Counted from the first letter of the stretch, positions 53,648 to 62,166 are shown. The stretch is 64,000 nt of DNA from Xylophilus ampelinus (GCF_901875635.1 NZ_CABFMN010000071.1:1-64000), one strand, 5' to 3'. The notes: generated by a model from the letters alone, not told the origin. Translations and numbers: made by a program.

Positions 53648-54280
53648 GTGGCCGGCTCCCCCACCCGCGACCGCATCCTGCTGGCCAGCCTGGCGCTGTT
53701 CAACACGCACGGGCTGGCAGCGGTATCGACCCACCGCATCGCCGCGGAAGCCGAGATCAGCCCCGGCAACCTGCACTACCACTTCAAGACCAAGCAATCG
53801 ATCGTGGAGTGGCTGTTCCGGCGCTTCGAGGAACGGCTGATGTCGCTCAACGGCTCCGCAGCGGGCATCCGCGCCATCGACGACCTCTGGCTGGCGCTGC
53901 ACCTGCGCTTCGAGGCGATCGACGGCTATCGCTTCATCTACCGCGACATGGGCCACCTGGCCGCCGAATACCCGGCGCTGGGTGAGCGCGCGCAGGCGCT
54001 GACGGCGCAGAACCTGCTGGCCGCGCAGGCGCTGTGCGAGGCACTCGCGGCGCAGGGCGTGATCGAAGCCACACCCGAGCAGACGCAGATGCTGGCGCTG
54101 CAGATCGTCTTCACGACGACCTGCTGGCTGTCCTTCGAACGCCTGGTGCCGGGACGCAACGAGATGCAGCAGGCCGACCCGGGGATGGCGGCGTACTACA
54201 CGCTGACGCTCGTTTCTCCCTATGTCTCCAACGAATCCAGGGCTTACCTTGACTACCTGCGGTCGAAATACCTCGGCTAG
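53648..54280 (+). CDS. TetR-family transcriptional regulator
   Basis: 210 residues from GTG 53648 (VAGSPTRDRILLASLALFNT). HTH ~10-55: LAAVSTHRIAAEAEISPGNL, HYHFKTKQSIVEWLFRRFEE. The C-terminal ligand domain has GYRFIYRDMGHLAAEYPALG and ends YLDYLRSKYLG, as in a conserved betaproteobacterial TetR group found beside PHA and lipase-like genes. Likely controls the phasins and/or the downstream hydrolase. Frame is open upstream but non-coding in character. Confidence 0.88.
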   Translation: MAGSPTRDRILLASLALFNTHGLAAVSTHRIAAEAEISPGNLHYHFKTKQSIVEWLFRRFEERLMSLNGSAAGIRAIDDLWLALHLRFEAIDGYRFIYRDMGHLAAEYPALGERAQALTAQNLLAAQALCEALAAQGVIEATPEQTQMLALQIVFTTTCWLSFERLVPGRNEMQQADPGMAAYYTLTLVSPYVSNESRAYLDYLRSKYLG

Positions 54281-54331
54281 CAAAGCACAACGACCATGTC
54301 GAGCCAACGACGCACCAAGGAGAACCAACGA

Positions 54332-55117
54332 ATGAGCACGACCACCTTCGACGCCATCCAAGAGGACCGCATCGCCCCGCCTTCCCGGCTGCTGATGCTG
54401 GCCGAGGGCCGCGCCTTCTGGGAGACCGGCGCCACGCTGATGATGTGGCCCTGGCTCCAGTTCGCGCCGCGCGGCGATGGCCATCCCGTGCTGGTGCTGC
54501 CGGGCCTGGTGGCCAGCGACATCTCCACGCGCCTGCTGCGCCGCTACCTGCGCAGCCGCGGCCACGACGTGCACGGCTGGGGCCTGGGCAACAACTTCGG
54601 CCCGCGGCCCGGCGTGGAGGCCGCCATGGTCGCCCGCCTGCAGGCCTTGCACGACAAGGAAGGCCGCAAGGTCAGCCTGGTGGGCTGGAGCCTGGGCGGC
54701 GTGTTCGCCCGCCTGCTGGCCAGCCGACATCCGCACCTGGTGCGCGACGTGGTCACCCTGGGCAGCCCCTTCGCGGGCAGCCCGCGCGCGACCAATGCCT
54801 GGCGCGTGTACGAGATGGTCAGCGGCCAGAGCTCGCGCGATCCCGAGCGCATGCAGCACATCAGCCCCGTGCCGCCGGTGCCCACCACGTCGATCTTCAG
54901 CCGGACCGATGGGGTGGTGGCCTGGCAGTGCAGCGTGGACCGCCCCGGCCCGCAGAACGAGAACGTCGAGGTGATTGCAAGCCACGTGGGCATGGGCACG
55001 CACCCGGCCGTGCTGTACGCGCTGGCGGATCGGCTGGCGCAGCCCGAGGACGACTGGAAGCCCTTCGACGGCACGCGCCTGGGCCCCCTGGTGTACCCGG
55101 ACCCGTCACGCAAGTGA
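54332..55117 (+). CDS. Alpha/beta hydrolase
   Basis: 261 residues from ATG 54332 with AAGGAG 10 bp upstream. GHPVLVLPGLVASDISTRLL forms the oxyanion region. Nucleophile elbow VGWSLGGVFARLLAS (GxSxG as GWSLG), Asp candidate in FSRTDGVVAWQ, and His in VIASHVGMGTHPAV complete a plausible Ser-Asp-His triad. No signal peptide, so cytoplasmic; an esterase or lipase-like role near PHA genes is possible. A strong bidirectional terminator follows. Confidence 0.85.
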   Translation: MSTTTFDAIQEDRIAPPSRLLMLAEGRAFWETGATLMMWPWLQFAPRGDGHPVLVLPGLVASDISTRLLRRYLRSRGHDVHGWGLGNNFGPRPGVEAAMVARLQALHDKEGRKVSLVGWSLGGVFARLLASRHPHLVRDVVTLGSPFAGSPRATNAWRVYEMVSGQSSRDPERMQHISPVPPVPTTSIFSRTDGVVAWQCSVDRPGPQNENVEVIASHVGMGTHPAVLYALADRLAQPEDDWKPFDGTRLGPLVYPDPSRK

Positions 55118-55144
55118 ACACCGGGGACCAGTCCCCGCTTTCAC

Positions 55145-55178
55145 AAAAAAAAAGGGCGCCGGAAGCGCCCCTTTTTTT
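55145..55178. terminator. Bidirectional intrinsic terminator
   Basis: A9 run, GGGCGC, short loop, GCGCCC, then a T7 run. Symmetric A- and T-tracts let it end both the hydrolase transcript (plus) and the RNA-binding-protein transcript (minus). Confidence 0.9.
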
Positions 55179-55252
55179 GTCTGCACAACGAGCAAGCCGT
55201 TCGGCGCGCCCGCTGGCAGGAACATCGATGAAGCCGGCTTCGCCGGCCGTCA

Positions 55253-55591
55253 TCAATAGCGGTTGCCGCCGCCGTAGCCGCCACCACCGCCGCCGCCGCG
55301 ACGGTCACCGCCGCCGCCGCCACCGTAGCCACCGCTGCGCGGTTCCATCGGACGGGCTAGGTTGACGGTGAGGGCGCGGCCGTCGACTTCCTTGCCGCTC
55401 ATGCCTTCGATGGCGGCCTGCGCTTCCGCGGGCGAGCCCATCTCGACGAAGCCGAAGCCCTTCGAACGGCCGCTGTCGCGCTCCATCATGACCTTGGCGG
55501 ACACGACGTGCCCGAAGGAGGAGAAGCTTTGCTGCAGCGTGTCGTCGCGCATCGAATAGGAGAGATTGCCAACGTAGAGTCTGTTTTCCAT
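55253..55591 (-). CDS. RRM-type RNA-binding protein, glycine-rich tail
   Basis: 112 residues. One RRM domain (~1-80): RNP2 RLYVGNLSYS, RNP1 KGFGFVEM, ending GRALTVNLARP. The Gly/Arg/Tyr-rich tail (GGYGGGGGGDRRGG...GGNRY) resembles cyanobacterial and proteobacterial cold-inducible Rbp proteins. Start at ATG 55591, preceded by AAGGAA 6 bp away; the upstream extension is non-conserved. It lies downstream of infA and a small gene on the same strand, suggesting a translation/cold-shock group. Confidence 0.92.
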   Translation of the reverse strand: MENRLYVGNLSYSMRDDTLQQSFSSFGHVVSAKVMMERDSGRSKGFGFVEMGSPAEAQAAIEGMSGKEVDGRALTVNLARPMEPRSGGYGGGGGGDRRGGGGGGGYGGGNRY

Positions 55592-55653
55592 GGTGTTTCC
55601 TTGATCGGTGTGTCGGGCCACCGTGGCCCGGTTCATGGTCTGTGAATGCGCCA

Positions 55654-55920
55654 TCAGCGCGCCGGACGGCGCATGGCGGAGGAACCGCCACCGGAGCGCT
55701 GCTCCAGATGGCGGAAGGTCAGGCGACCCTTGTTGAGGTCGTAGGGCGACATCTCGAGCGACACCTTGTCGCCGGCCAGCACGCGGATGCGGTGCTTCTT
55801 CATCTTGCCGCCGGCGTAGCAGACGAGGCTGTGGCCGTTGTCGAGCGTGACGCGGAATCGCGAATCGGGCAGCACTTCGTCCACCCGGCCTTGCATTTCG
55901 ATGAGTTCTTCCTTGGCCAC
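55654..55920 (-). CDS. infA: Translation initiation factor IF-1
   Basis: 88 residues. S1-like OB fold: [67 protein letters not shown]. Uses a GTG start (55918-55920) with AAGGAG 5 bp upstream. It is ~16 residues longer than the usual 72-residue IF-1, with a basic tail ([14 protein letters not shown]); betaproteobacteria often have a second, longer infA like this away from the ribosomal-protein operon. Confidence 0.94.
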   Translation of the reverse strand: MAKEELIEMQGRVDEVLPDSRFRVTLDNGHSLVCYAGGKMKKHRIRVLAGDKVSLEMSPYDLNKGRLTFRHLEQRSGGGSSAMRRPAR

Positions 55921-55951
55921 GAAGCTCCTTGGTTGATGGGCCGAGCCGCGC

Positions 55952-56167
55952 TCAGGCCAGTTGGTTGTTGAGGACGAACGCCCGGCCCTGGGCCAGCGCG
56001 TAGACCGCGGCGCGCGTGGCCGAGTCGAAGCGCGGAATCAGCCGGAAGACCCGGTCGTGCATGCCGCGGCGGATGGAGACCGAGGCGGCGTACTGGCCGG
56101 TCTCGGTGAGCTTGGTCATCGGTGTGACCAGGTATCGGCCCACTTCGTGGGCTTGGGGTGTCTGCAT
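55952..56167 (-). CDS. Small conserved hypothetical protein
   Basis: 71 residues: [20 protein letters not shown], then [20 protein letters not shown] and [19 protein letters not shown]. No signal peptide or membrane helix. The [10 protein letters not shown]...FDSATRAA pattern resembles short proteins found near cold-shock genes in Burkholderiales. First gene before infA and the RNA-binding protein on the same strand (31-bp gap to infA), so probably co-transcribed. Function unknown. Confidence 0.65.
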   Translation of the reverse strand: MQTPQAHEVGRYLVTPMTKLTETGQYAASVSIRRGMHDRVFRLIPRFDSATRAAVYALAQGRAFVLNNQLA

Positions 56168-56540
56168 GGAATCGAAGGCGGCTTCTGGGTGCCGCGCGAC
56201 CCGTGCGCATCGGACAAGGCCGAAGCAGCACGCGAATGGATCGGGGGAGGAGAGCGGCCCGATACGTGTTCTTGTTGAACGGACCGCGAATGAAGCTCGC
56301 CGAGGAGGAGTGACGCCGGGGCGGGAGACAGAAACGAAGCTTGCCTGGGGAGCGAAGCCTGCTTGGCCGGGGCCTGTGCGGCCAGCGATGCCGCGAGGAG
56401 TCAATCAAGGGCTGCAGCAACGAGCACGCTGCAGTCGATCGGGCGAGTGTAGGCGATTTGGCGTCGCGACGGTTTTTTAATTCGTGCCGGCGCGCGCGCA
56501 GGTGGTACGCTGGTCGGATTCAACGGTTCGAAAGGTCAGC
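56168..56540. other. 373-bp gap without a recognised gene
   Basis: No ORF with coding character. It should carry the promoter for the infA group (minus) and for the small plus-strand gene. A GCGTCGCGACG stretch followed by a T6 run lies at ~56462-56478, just before the plus-strand gene; I see no confident -35/-10 pair. Confidence 0.5.
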
Positions 56541-56747
56541 ATGGATAGCGCAACCTTCACCTCGCTCCGCCGGGACGCGCTGCGCGCGCAGCTCCCGCAG
56601 GTGGCCGACCTGCTGCGACTGCGGCGTGCCGGCGAGATCGAGGAGGCCGTGATCGACGACCTCGTGAGCCTCTCCTGGCTCGAATGGACCGGCGGCTCGC
56701 TCAAGCTGACCGCGACCGGCTCGAACATCTGCCGCCAGCAGCGCTAG
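56541..56747 (+). CDS. Small conserved hypothetical protein
   Basis: 68 residues with AAAGG 6 bp before ATG. Mostly helical: MDSATFTSLRRDALRAQLPQ, LLRLRRAGEIEEAVIDDLVS, LEWTGGSLKLTATGSNICRQ; the end resembles a winged-helix beta-hairpin. No Cys pair or membrane segment. The stop is 4 bp from the stop of the convergent P450 gene. Function unknown. Confidence 0.65.
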   Translation: MDSATFTSLRRDALRAQLPQVADLLRLRRAGEIEEAVIDDLVSLSWLEWTGGSLKLTATGSNICRQQR

Positions 56748-56751
56748 CACT

Positions 56752-59700
56752 TCAATTGCCGGCCCACACGTCCAGCACGTAGCGCTGGCTGGCGATCATC
56801 GTCTCCATCCAGGCCTCGCCGTCCTCGCCGTGCGCGCGGGCGATGTCGACCAGCGTGCGTCGCACATCGGGCTCCATGCGCGAGCCGTCGCCGCAGATGT
56901 AGACGTGGCCGCCCGCCTGCAGCAGGCGCCACACGTCGTCGGCCTGCTCGCGCAGGCGGTCCTGCACATAGGCCTTCTTCCCGTCGGCGCGCGAAAAGGC
57001 CGTGTGCAGTTCGACCACGCCGTCCTTCGCCCAGGCCTGCAGTTCGTCGGCATAGATGAAGTCCTGCTGCGGATGGCGGCAGCCGAAGAACAGCAGCGCC
57101 TCGCCCAGCGACTGCCCCAGCGCCCTGCGCGCGGCCCGCTCCTGCAGGAAGCCACGGAAGGGCGCCAAGCCTGTGCCGGGCCCGACCATGATGATCGGCT
57201 TCGCGGCGTCATCCGGCAGGCCGAAACCCTCGGCCGTGGTGCCGCGCACGAAGCCGTGCACCGTGTCGCCGACCTCCGCGCGCGCGAGGAAGTTCGAGCA
57301 CACGCCTTCGAAGCGGCCGCGCCCCGAACGCGCCGGCCCTGCGACCACGCCCACCGTGACGCTCGCGCATGCCGGATCGACCGCCGGCGAGGACGAGATC
57401 GAGTAGTAGCGCGGCGTGAGCGGCGAGAGCATTTCCAGCCAGGTCGCGAAGGGCAGGTCGACGGCCGGGAATTCCTCCAACAGGTCGAGCAGCGACTTGC
57501 GCTTGCCCAGCACCTCGGCCTTGTAGTGCGCCGCCACCGACTCGTCGAGGCCGACGAAGGCACCCAGCGATTTCTGCGTGAAGGGGCAGCGCGTGGCCGC
57601 GGCCAGCACGCCGATCTGCTTGCGGGTGGCAACGTCCTGCAACTCCACGTAATCCGACAGCAGGCGCTCCACCGACACCACCTCGTCCACCGGCAGGAAG
57701 GTCTTGCGGCCCGGCGCGGCCGTGAGCCGCACATACGCATCGCGTGCGAAGCCGAAGCGCTGCATCGCACGCTCGACCAATGCGGCGCCGTTGCGCGGCA
57801 CCACGCTGAGATGGTCGCCGGCCGTGTAGCGCACGCCTTCGGGCAGCGCGAACTCGATATGGCGCGTGGAGCGCTCCGGCGCCGCATCGCCTTCGCCGCG
57901 CTGCAGCTCGCGGTTGGCCAGCACGCGCAGCGGCACGGCGCCGAGCGAATCGACCAGACCGCTGGTCTGCGGCGGCGGCATTTCCTCGACGGTGTACAGG
58001 GGCGCCGCGGCCTCGGGCGCGCCGGCCCCGGCCTGCAGGCCGAAGCGATCGCCCAGCACCGGCCACAGCGCATCGGCCCAGGCCTGGAAGGCGCCGTCCA
58101 TGTCCTCGCGCGCGTCGCCCTCGCCGCGGGGATGCACGCGCTCGGCGCCCAGTTCGGCCAGGCGATCGTCGATGCGCCGCGGCACCGCCTGGTAGGTGGA
58201 GGCCCAGTCGGTGTTGCCGCAGCCGAAGACCGAATAACTCACTCCGTTGAGCGAATCATTGGCGCCTTCGAGCCAGCGCCAGAACTCCACCGCGTTGTCG
58301 GGCGCGGCGCCGTTGTACGACGCGCTGACGACGGCGACCGCGCCGGCCGCCGGCAGGCGCTCGGCATAGTCGTCCAGCGACGCCAGCTGCGTCGAATAGC
58401 CGCGCAACGTGCCGGCCTCGGCCAGCTGGCGCGCGAAATCCTCGGCGCTGCCGAGGTTGGAGCCGTGCAGCACCAGCAGCGAGGTGCCGTGGCGCGCGCG
58501 CTCGGCGGCGGCCGAGGAATGCGGCACCTCGGGCGCAGCGCCGGCGCCGCCGGTCGCAGCGGTGCTGCCGGGTGCCGGGTGCGTGGCGCGCAACGCGGCA
58601 GGATCGCGCGGCTCGACCTTGATGCGGAAGCCTTCCGGCTTGATCGTCAGCGCCTCCTTGACCTTGAGCTGGTAGTTCGCGTGGTCGATGAGCTTGAAGC
58701 GCTGGATCACCATGGCAAGCGTGAGCGTCGCCTCCTGCAGAGCGAACTGGCGGCCGATGCAGGCGCGCTGGCCGGTGCCGAAGGGCTTGAAGGCGTTGGG
58801 CGGCAGCGCGCGCTCGGCCTCGCGGCTGAAGTGCTCGGGGTTGAATTCGTCGGCATCCTCGCCCCAGACGCGCTTGTCGCGGTGCATGGCCAGCGCATGG
58901 AGGATCACCATGTTGCGCTTGTGGATGGTGTACTTGCCGCCCTCGCCGATGGCCGTGTTGGCCAGCGCGCGCTTGGCCACGGCCGGGGCCGTGGGGTACA
59001 TGCGCAGGGCTTCCTTGAGGATCTGGCCGATGTACTGCAGCCGGTTGACCTGCGCATAGGTGGGCCGCTGCGTGAGGTCGGTGCCGAACACGCTGTCGAC
59101 CTCGGCCTGCGCCTTGGCCAGGATGGCCGCGTCCTTGAGCAGGTAGTAGATGGCGAAGGACAGCAGGCCGCTGGTGGTCTCGTGGCCGGCGATGAGGAAT
59201 TCGATGCACTCGTCGCGGATCTGCTTGTCGTCGAGCTTCTCGCCGCTCTTCTTGTCGACGCCCGCGATCATGTAGCTCAGCAGGTCGGGCTTGGTGGCGA
59301 TGTCGGCGCCGCTGGCCCTGCGCTCGCGGATGATGTCCTCCACCATCGTGTGCATGAACTTGATGTCCTTGCGCTGCTGGGCGAGCTGCTTCTTCATCAT
59401 CAGCTCTTCCAGCGGCAGGCCGCGCCGGTCCTGCACCGTCTCGAGGGTGCGCACCATCGCATCGACGAAGGGATGGAAGCCCTCGCGGTAGAAGGAATTG
59501 AAGCGGTAGCCGAAGCCGCACAGGCCGATGGTGTCGAGCGTGAGTGCGGTCATGTCGCGCGTGACGTCCACCTCGTCGTCGAAGTTCAGGCGCTCCCATT
59601 TCGTCACCAGCTGCTCGGCGATGTCGAGCATCATGGGGTGATACGCCTGCATGGCCCGCTGGCTGAAGTTGGCCAGCAGGATGTTGTGCGGCTTGCTCCA

Positions 59701-59997
59701 GGTCGACTCGTGCGTGTCGGAGGTGAAGAGGCCGTGCGACGCCGCCCGGAGGCGCCGCAGCGCGCCGTTGGTGCTCTTGTCGAAGCGCTTCTCGTCGACC
59801 AGTTCGTTCACCAGCTCGTGGTCGGAGATCACGACCACCGGCATGCCCGGCATGTCGAGCCAGTAGATGCCGCCAAGCTCCCGGGCGATCTTCCACATGT
59901 CGAGCACCGGGGAGTCGGAGCCGATCGACAGCAGGTTGCCGACGATCGGCTTGCGCGCCGGGTGGGGAATGGGGTGCAGCGGATTCTTGCCGGCCAT
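56752..59997 (-). CDS. Self-sufficient cytochrome P450-NADPH reductase (CYP102-like)
   Basis: 1081 residues, single-chain fusion like P450 BM3. The P450 domain (~1-460) has the I-helix FLIAGHETTSGLL (~272), ExxR in LKEALRMYPTAP, and heme ligand Cys ~413 in PFGTGQRACIGRQFALQ. A Pro/Ala/Thr linker (~470-500) leads to the flavodoxin FMN domain (LLVLHGSNLGSAEDFARQLA ~505), then the FAD/NADPH reductase (PRYYSISSSPAVD, MVGPGTGLAPFRGFLQER, ICGDGSRMEPDVR; terminal YVLDVWAGN). CYP102 enzymes hydroxylate medium- and long-chain fatty acids; substrate here is inferred. N-terminal Pro-rich HPIPHPARKPIVGNL is the usual hinge. Monocistronic, with repeat A10 upstream. Confidence 0.96.
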   Translation of the reverse strand: MAGKNPLHPIPHPARKPIVGNLLSIGSDSPVLDMWKIARELGGIYWLDMPGMPVVVISDHELVNELVDEKRFDKSTNGALRRLRAASHGLFTSDTHESTWSKPHNILLANFSQRAMQAYHPMMLDIAEQLVTKWERLNFDDEVDVTRDMTALTLDTIGLCGFGYRFNSFYREGFHPFVDAMVRTLETVQDRRGLPLEELMMKKQLAQQRKDIKFMHTMVEDIIRERRASGADIATKPDLLSYMIAGVDKKSGEKLDDKQIRDECIEFLIAGHETTSGLLSFAIYYLLKDAAILAKAQAEVDSVFGTDLTQRPTYAQVNRLQYIGQILKEALRMYPTAPAVAKRALANTAIGEGGKYTIHKRNMVILHALAMHRDKRVWGEDADEFNPEHFSREAERALPPNAFKPFGTGQRACIGRQFALQEATLTLAMVIQRFKLIDHANYQLKVKEALTIKPEGFRIKVEPRDPAALRATHPAPGSTAATGGAGAAPEVPHSSAAAERARHGTSLLVLHGSNLGSAEDFARQLAEAGTLRGYSTQLASLDDYAERLPAAGAVAVVSASYNGAAPDNAVEFWRWLEGANDSLNGVSYSVFGCGNTDWASTYQAVPRRIDDRLAELGAERVHPRGEGDAREDMDGAFQAWADALWPVLGDRFGLQAGAGAPEAAAPLYTVEEMPPPQTSGLVDSLGAVPLRVLANRELQRGEGDAAPERSTRHIEFALPEGVRYTAGDHLSVVPRNGAALVERAMQRFGFARDAYVRLTAAPGRKTFLPVDEVVSVERLLSDYVELQDVATRKQIGVLAAATRCPFTQKSLGAFVGLDESVAAHYKAEVLGKRKSLLDLLEEFPAVDLPFATWLEMLSPLTPRYYSISSSPAVDPACASVTVGVVAGPARSGRGRFEGVCSNFLARAEVGDTVHGFVRGTTAEGFGLPDDAAKPIIMVGPGTGLAPFRGFLQERAARRALGQSLGEALLFFGCRHPQQDFIYADELQAWAKDGVVELHTAFSRADGKKAYVQDRLREQADDVWRLLQAGGHVYICGDGSRMEPDVRRTLVDIARAHGEDGEAWMETMIASQRYVLDVWAGN

Positions 59998-60105
59998 CGG
60001 GGCGCCTCGTCTCTTGTTGGAGGGAATGTGACGCCGGGAGTATCCCGAGCGCGCCCCGCCCTCCCGGGCCGGGATATTCCCTTAGAGCCGCCGCGCCTTC
60101 ATGAA

Positions 60106-60159
60106 GAAAATGGCTGCAGCGCCCGCGGGATGGGCGCAAGCAGCTATCTTTTCGATAGC
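60106..60159 (-). repeat. Dispersed 35-nt-core repeat, copy A10 (intergenic)
   Basis: Minus-strand order: GCTATCGAAAAGA, core TAGCTGCTTGCGCCCATCCC...GGGCGCTGCAGCC (35 nt), ATTTTCTTC. Starts 4 bp after the stop of the ABC binding-protein gene, so its hairpin could mark that transcript's 3' end. Confidence 0.85.
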
Positions 60160-60163
60160 GCCC

Positions 60164-61408
60164 TCAGGGGCGCTGCATCTTGCACTCGGTGCCCTGTGCG
60201 ATCTCGTTGCCGGTGTAGATCGCGTCGGTGCGGAAGCCGTAGTTCGTGCCCTCGTAGCCCACCTTCACCGCCTTGCCGTCGACCGGTGCGATGGTGTTGA
60301 CCACCTGCGGGATCAGCAGCTGGTGGTCTTCGGCGCGCATGCGCACCGGGCCCACGACCGAGTCGTAGGTCATGTCTTCCAGCGCCTTGGCGACCTTGGT
60401 GCTGTCGGTGCTGCCGGCCTGGGTGATCGCCGCGGCCAGCAGGCGCGGGACCATGTCGATACGTGGTGCGAGGAAGTCCTTGCCCATCTTGGCCTTGTAG
60501 GCCTTGGCCAGCGCATCGACCTTGGGCGAATCGGCCTGGCCCGGGTGCCACTCGGCCACCCAGGTCAGCTCGCCCAGCTTGGCCTGCGACACGGCCGTGA
60601 CCGTGCCCGGCACGGCGCCGGCGCTGTGGTTGAAGTAGCGCAGGTTGTAGCCGGCATCGCCCGCGGCCTTGAGCAGCAGCGTCATGTCCTGCCCCCAGTT
60701 GCCGGTGATGACCGAGTCGGCGCCCGCGGCCTTGATGTTGGCCACGTAGGGCGCGAAGTCCTTCACCCGGCCGATGGGGTGGAAGGCCTCGCCGACGAAC
60801 TGCACGTCGGGCCGCGCCAGGCCCACCATCTGCTTGCCGTAGCTGGCCCACTGCCGGCCGTGCGCGTAGTCCTGGTTGAGCAGGTAGACCTTCTTCACCT
60901 CGGGCGTCTTCTTGATGTAGTTGGCGATGGCCTTCATCTTCATCGCCGTGTTCGCATCGGTCTGGAAGTGCCAGAAGCTGCACTGCTTGCCGGTGAGTTC
61001 GGGGTCGATCGACGAATGGTTCATCACGATCAGCTCCTTGCCCGGGTTGCGCTGGTTCCAGCGGTTCACGGCCAGCACCAGCGCCGACACCACCGAGGAG
61101 CCCGACCCGCCCGTGACGATGGCCTTGGCGCCCTGGTCGATCGCGGCCTGGAGTGCGCTCTGGCTTTCCTGCGCCGAGAGCTTGCTGTCGAACTGCAGCA
61201 GCTGCAGCTTGGTGCCCTTGACGCCGCCCTTGGCGTTGACATCGTCCACGGCGAACTGCACGTGCGCCAGCATCAGCTCGCCGACGTTGGCAAAGGGGCC
61301 CGAGAGCGGGTCGATGTACGCAATCTTGTAGGTGTCCTGGGCGTGGGCCGAGGTGGCGAACAGGGCGGCCGCCAAGGCGACGGGCGTGAGCAGGCGAGTC
61401 AGGGTCAT
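60164..61408 (-). CDS. ABC transporter periplasmic binding protein, branched-chain type
   Basis: 414 residues. Signal peptide ~1-23 (LLTPVALAAALFATSAHAQ). Mature type I periplasmic-binding fold: YKIAYIDPLSGPFANVGELM, VNAKGGVKGTKLQLLQFDSK, AIVTGGSGSSVVSALVLAVN, KKVYLLNQDYAHGRQWASYG. Belongs to the LivK/urea-binding group used for amino acids, amides or aromatic acids; no permease or ATPase genes are in the window. Lies downstream of a TetR gene on the same strand and near an acyl-CoA ligase, suggesting uptake of an organic acid. Confidence 0.9.
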   Translation of the reverse strand: MTLTRLLTPVALAAALFATSAHAQDTYKIAYIDPLSGPFANVGELMLAHVQFAVDDVNAKGGVKGTKLQLLQFDSKLSAQESQSALQAAIDQGAKAIVTGGSGSSVVSALVLAVNRWNQRNPGKELIVMNHSSIDPELTGKQCSFWHFQTDANTAMKMKAIANYIKKTPEVKKVYLLNQDYAHGRQWASYGKQMVGLARPDVQFVGEAFHPIGRVKDFAPYVANIKAAGADSVITGNWGQDMTLLLKAAGDAGYNLRYFNHSAGAVPGTVTAVSQAKLGELTWVAEWHPGQADSPKVDALAKAYKAKMGKDFLAPRIDMVPRLLAAAITQAGSTDSTKVAKALEDMTYDSVVGPVRMRAEDHQLLIPQVVNTIAPVDGKAVKVGYEGTNYGFRTDAIYTGNEIAQGTECKMQRP

Positions 61409-61467
61409 GGATGTCTCCGTTGAAGTCGTAGGAAGAGAGGCGGAACGGGAGAGGCCCGCGACGGCGA

Positions 61468-62160
61468 TCAACGCGTGCCGCGCTGCTGAAGGCCGATCAC
61501 GCGCGAAGCCAGCTGCGCCAGTTCGGCGGCCAGCGCGTCGGGCGAGAGTCGCCCGTCGGGCCGGTACCAGGTGTACAGGAAGCCCGGCAGGCTGCAGGCC
61601 GCCAGCGCGGTGATGCGGGTGTCGCGGAAGTCGAGGTCGCCGTCGCGCCGCGCCTCCTCGAGCAGGGGGCACAGCCGGTCGTAGAAGTGGTTGGCGAGCT
61701 TTCGCACGGCGGCCAGATATTCCGGCCGGTAGACCTGCGGCTCGCGGTAGGGGAAGAAGGCCGCGGGGTGATGCGCGATGGTGGCGCGGATCAGGCGCTC
61801 GAGCCCGTCCATGACCTTCTCGCTCGCGGGCCGCGGGTCGTGCTCGGCGAAGTCGAGCGAGGTGAAGCACTCCACTGCCGGGCGCCAGGACAGCGTCTCG
61901 AAGATCTCCTGCTTGTCGCGGAAGTAGTAGTAGACGAAGGGCTTGGTGACGCCGAGCTCGCGCACGATCTGCGCCAGCGTGGTGTTGGCATAGCCCTGCG
62001 CCGCGAACAGGCGCGTGGCCACCTGCAAGATGCGCTCGCGCTGCACGTCGGTGCCGGCGGTGCTGGCCCGCTGCCGTCCCGTGCCCTGCGGCATGTGCGC
62101 CGCCTGCGCAGCGGGCGCCGCGTGCAGGGGTTTGTGCGGTGTCTCCGATGTTCTACCCAT
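61468..62160 (-). CDS. TetR-family regulator, divergent from acyl-CoA ligase
   Basis: 230 residues from ATG 62160 (a TTG at 62196 would extend it). A disordered Ala/Pro/His-rich N-terminus (~1-35) precedes the HTH: RERILQVATRLFAAQGYANT, TLAQIVRELGVTKPFVYYYF, RDKQEIF. The C-terminal domain has YRPEYLAAVRKLANHFYDRL. The divergent 85-bp gap to the ligase gene contains an inverted repeat overlapping its own start codon, suggesting autoregulation and control of the ligase; the binding-protein gene may belong to the same regulon. Confidence 0.88.
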   Translation of the reverse strand: MGRTSETPHKPLHAAPAAQAAHMPQGTGRQRASTAGTDVQRERILQVATRLFAAQGYANTTLAQIVRELGVTKPFVYYYFRDKQEIFETLSWRPAVECFTSLDFAEHDPRPASEKVMDGLERLIRATIAHHPAAFFPYREPQVYRPEYLAAVRKLANHFYDRLCPLLEEARRDGDLDFRDTRITALAACSLPGFLYTWYRPDGRLSPDALAAELAQLASRVIGLQQRGTR

Positions 62161-62166
62161 CGGTAG
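62153..62166. promoter_or_regulatory. Candidate TetR operator (CTACC-N4-GGTAG)
   Basis: CTACC, four bases, GGTAG, overlapping the TetR gene's start codon in the divergent promoter region. Position and symmetry fit an autoregulatory operator, but the repeat is short and untested. Confidence 0.35.

Noticed and set aside
56830..60300. 1156-codon open frame antisense to the P450-reductase gene
   Set aside because: Exact mirror of a real, motif-complete gene; the translation is a low-complexity Arg/Ala/His/Gly sequence.
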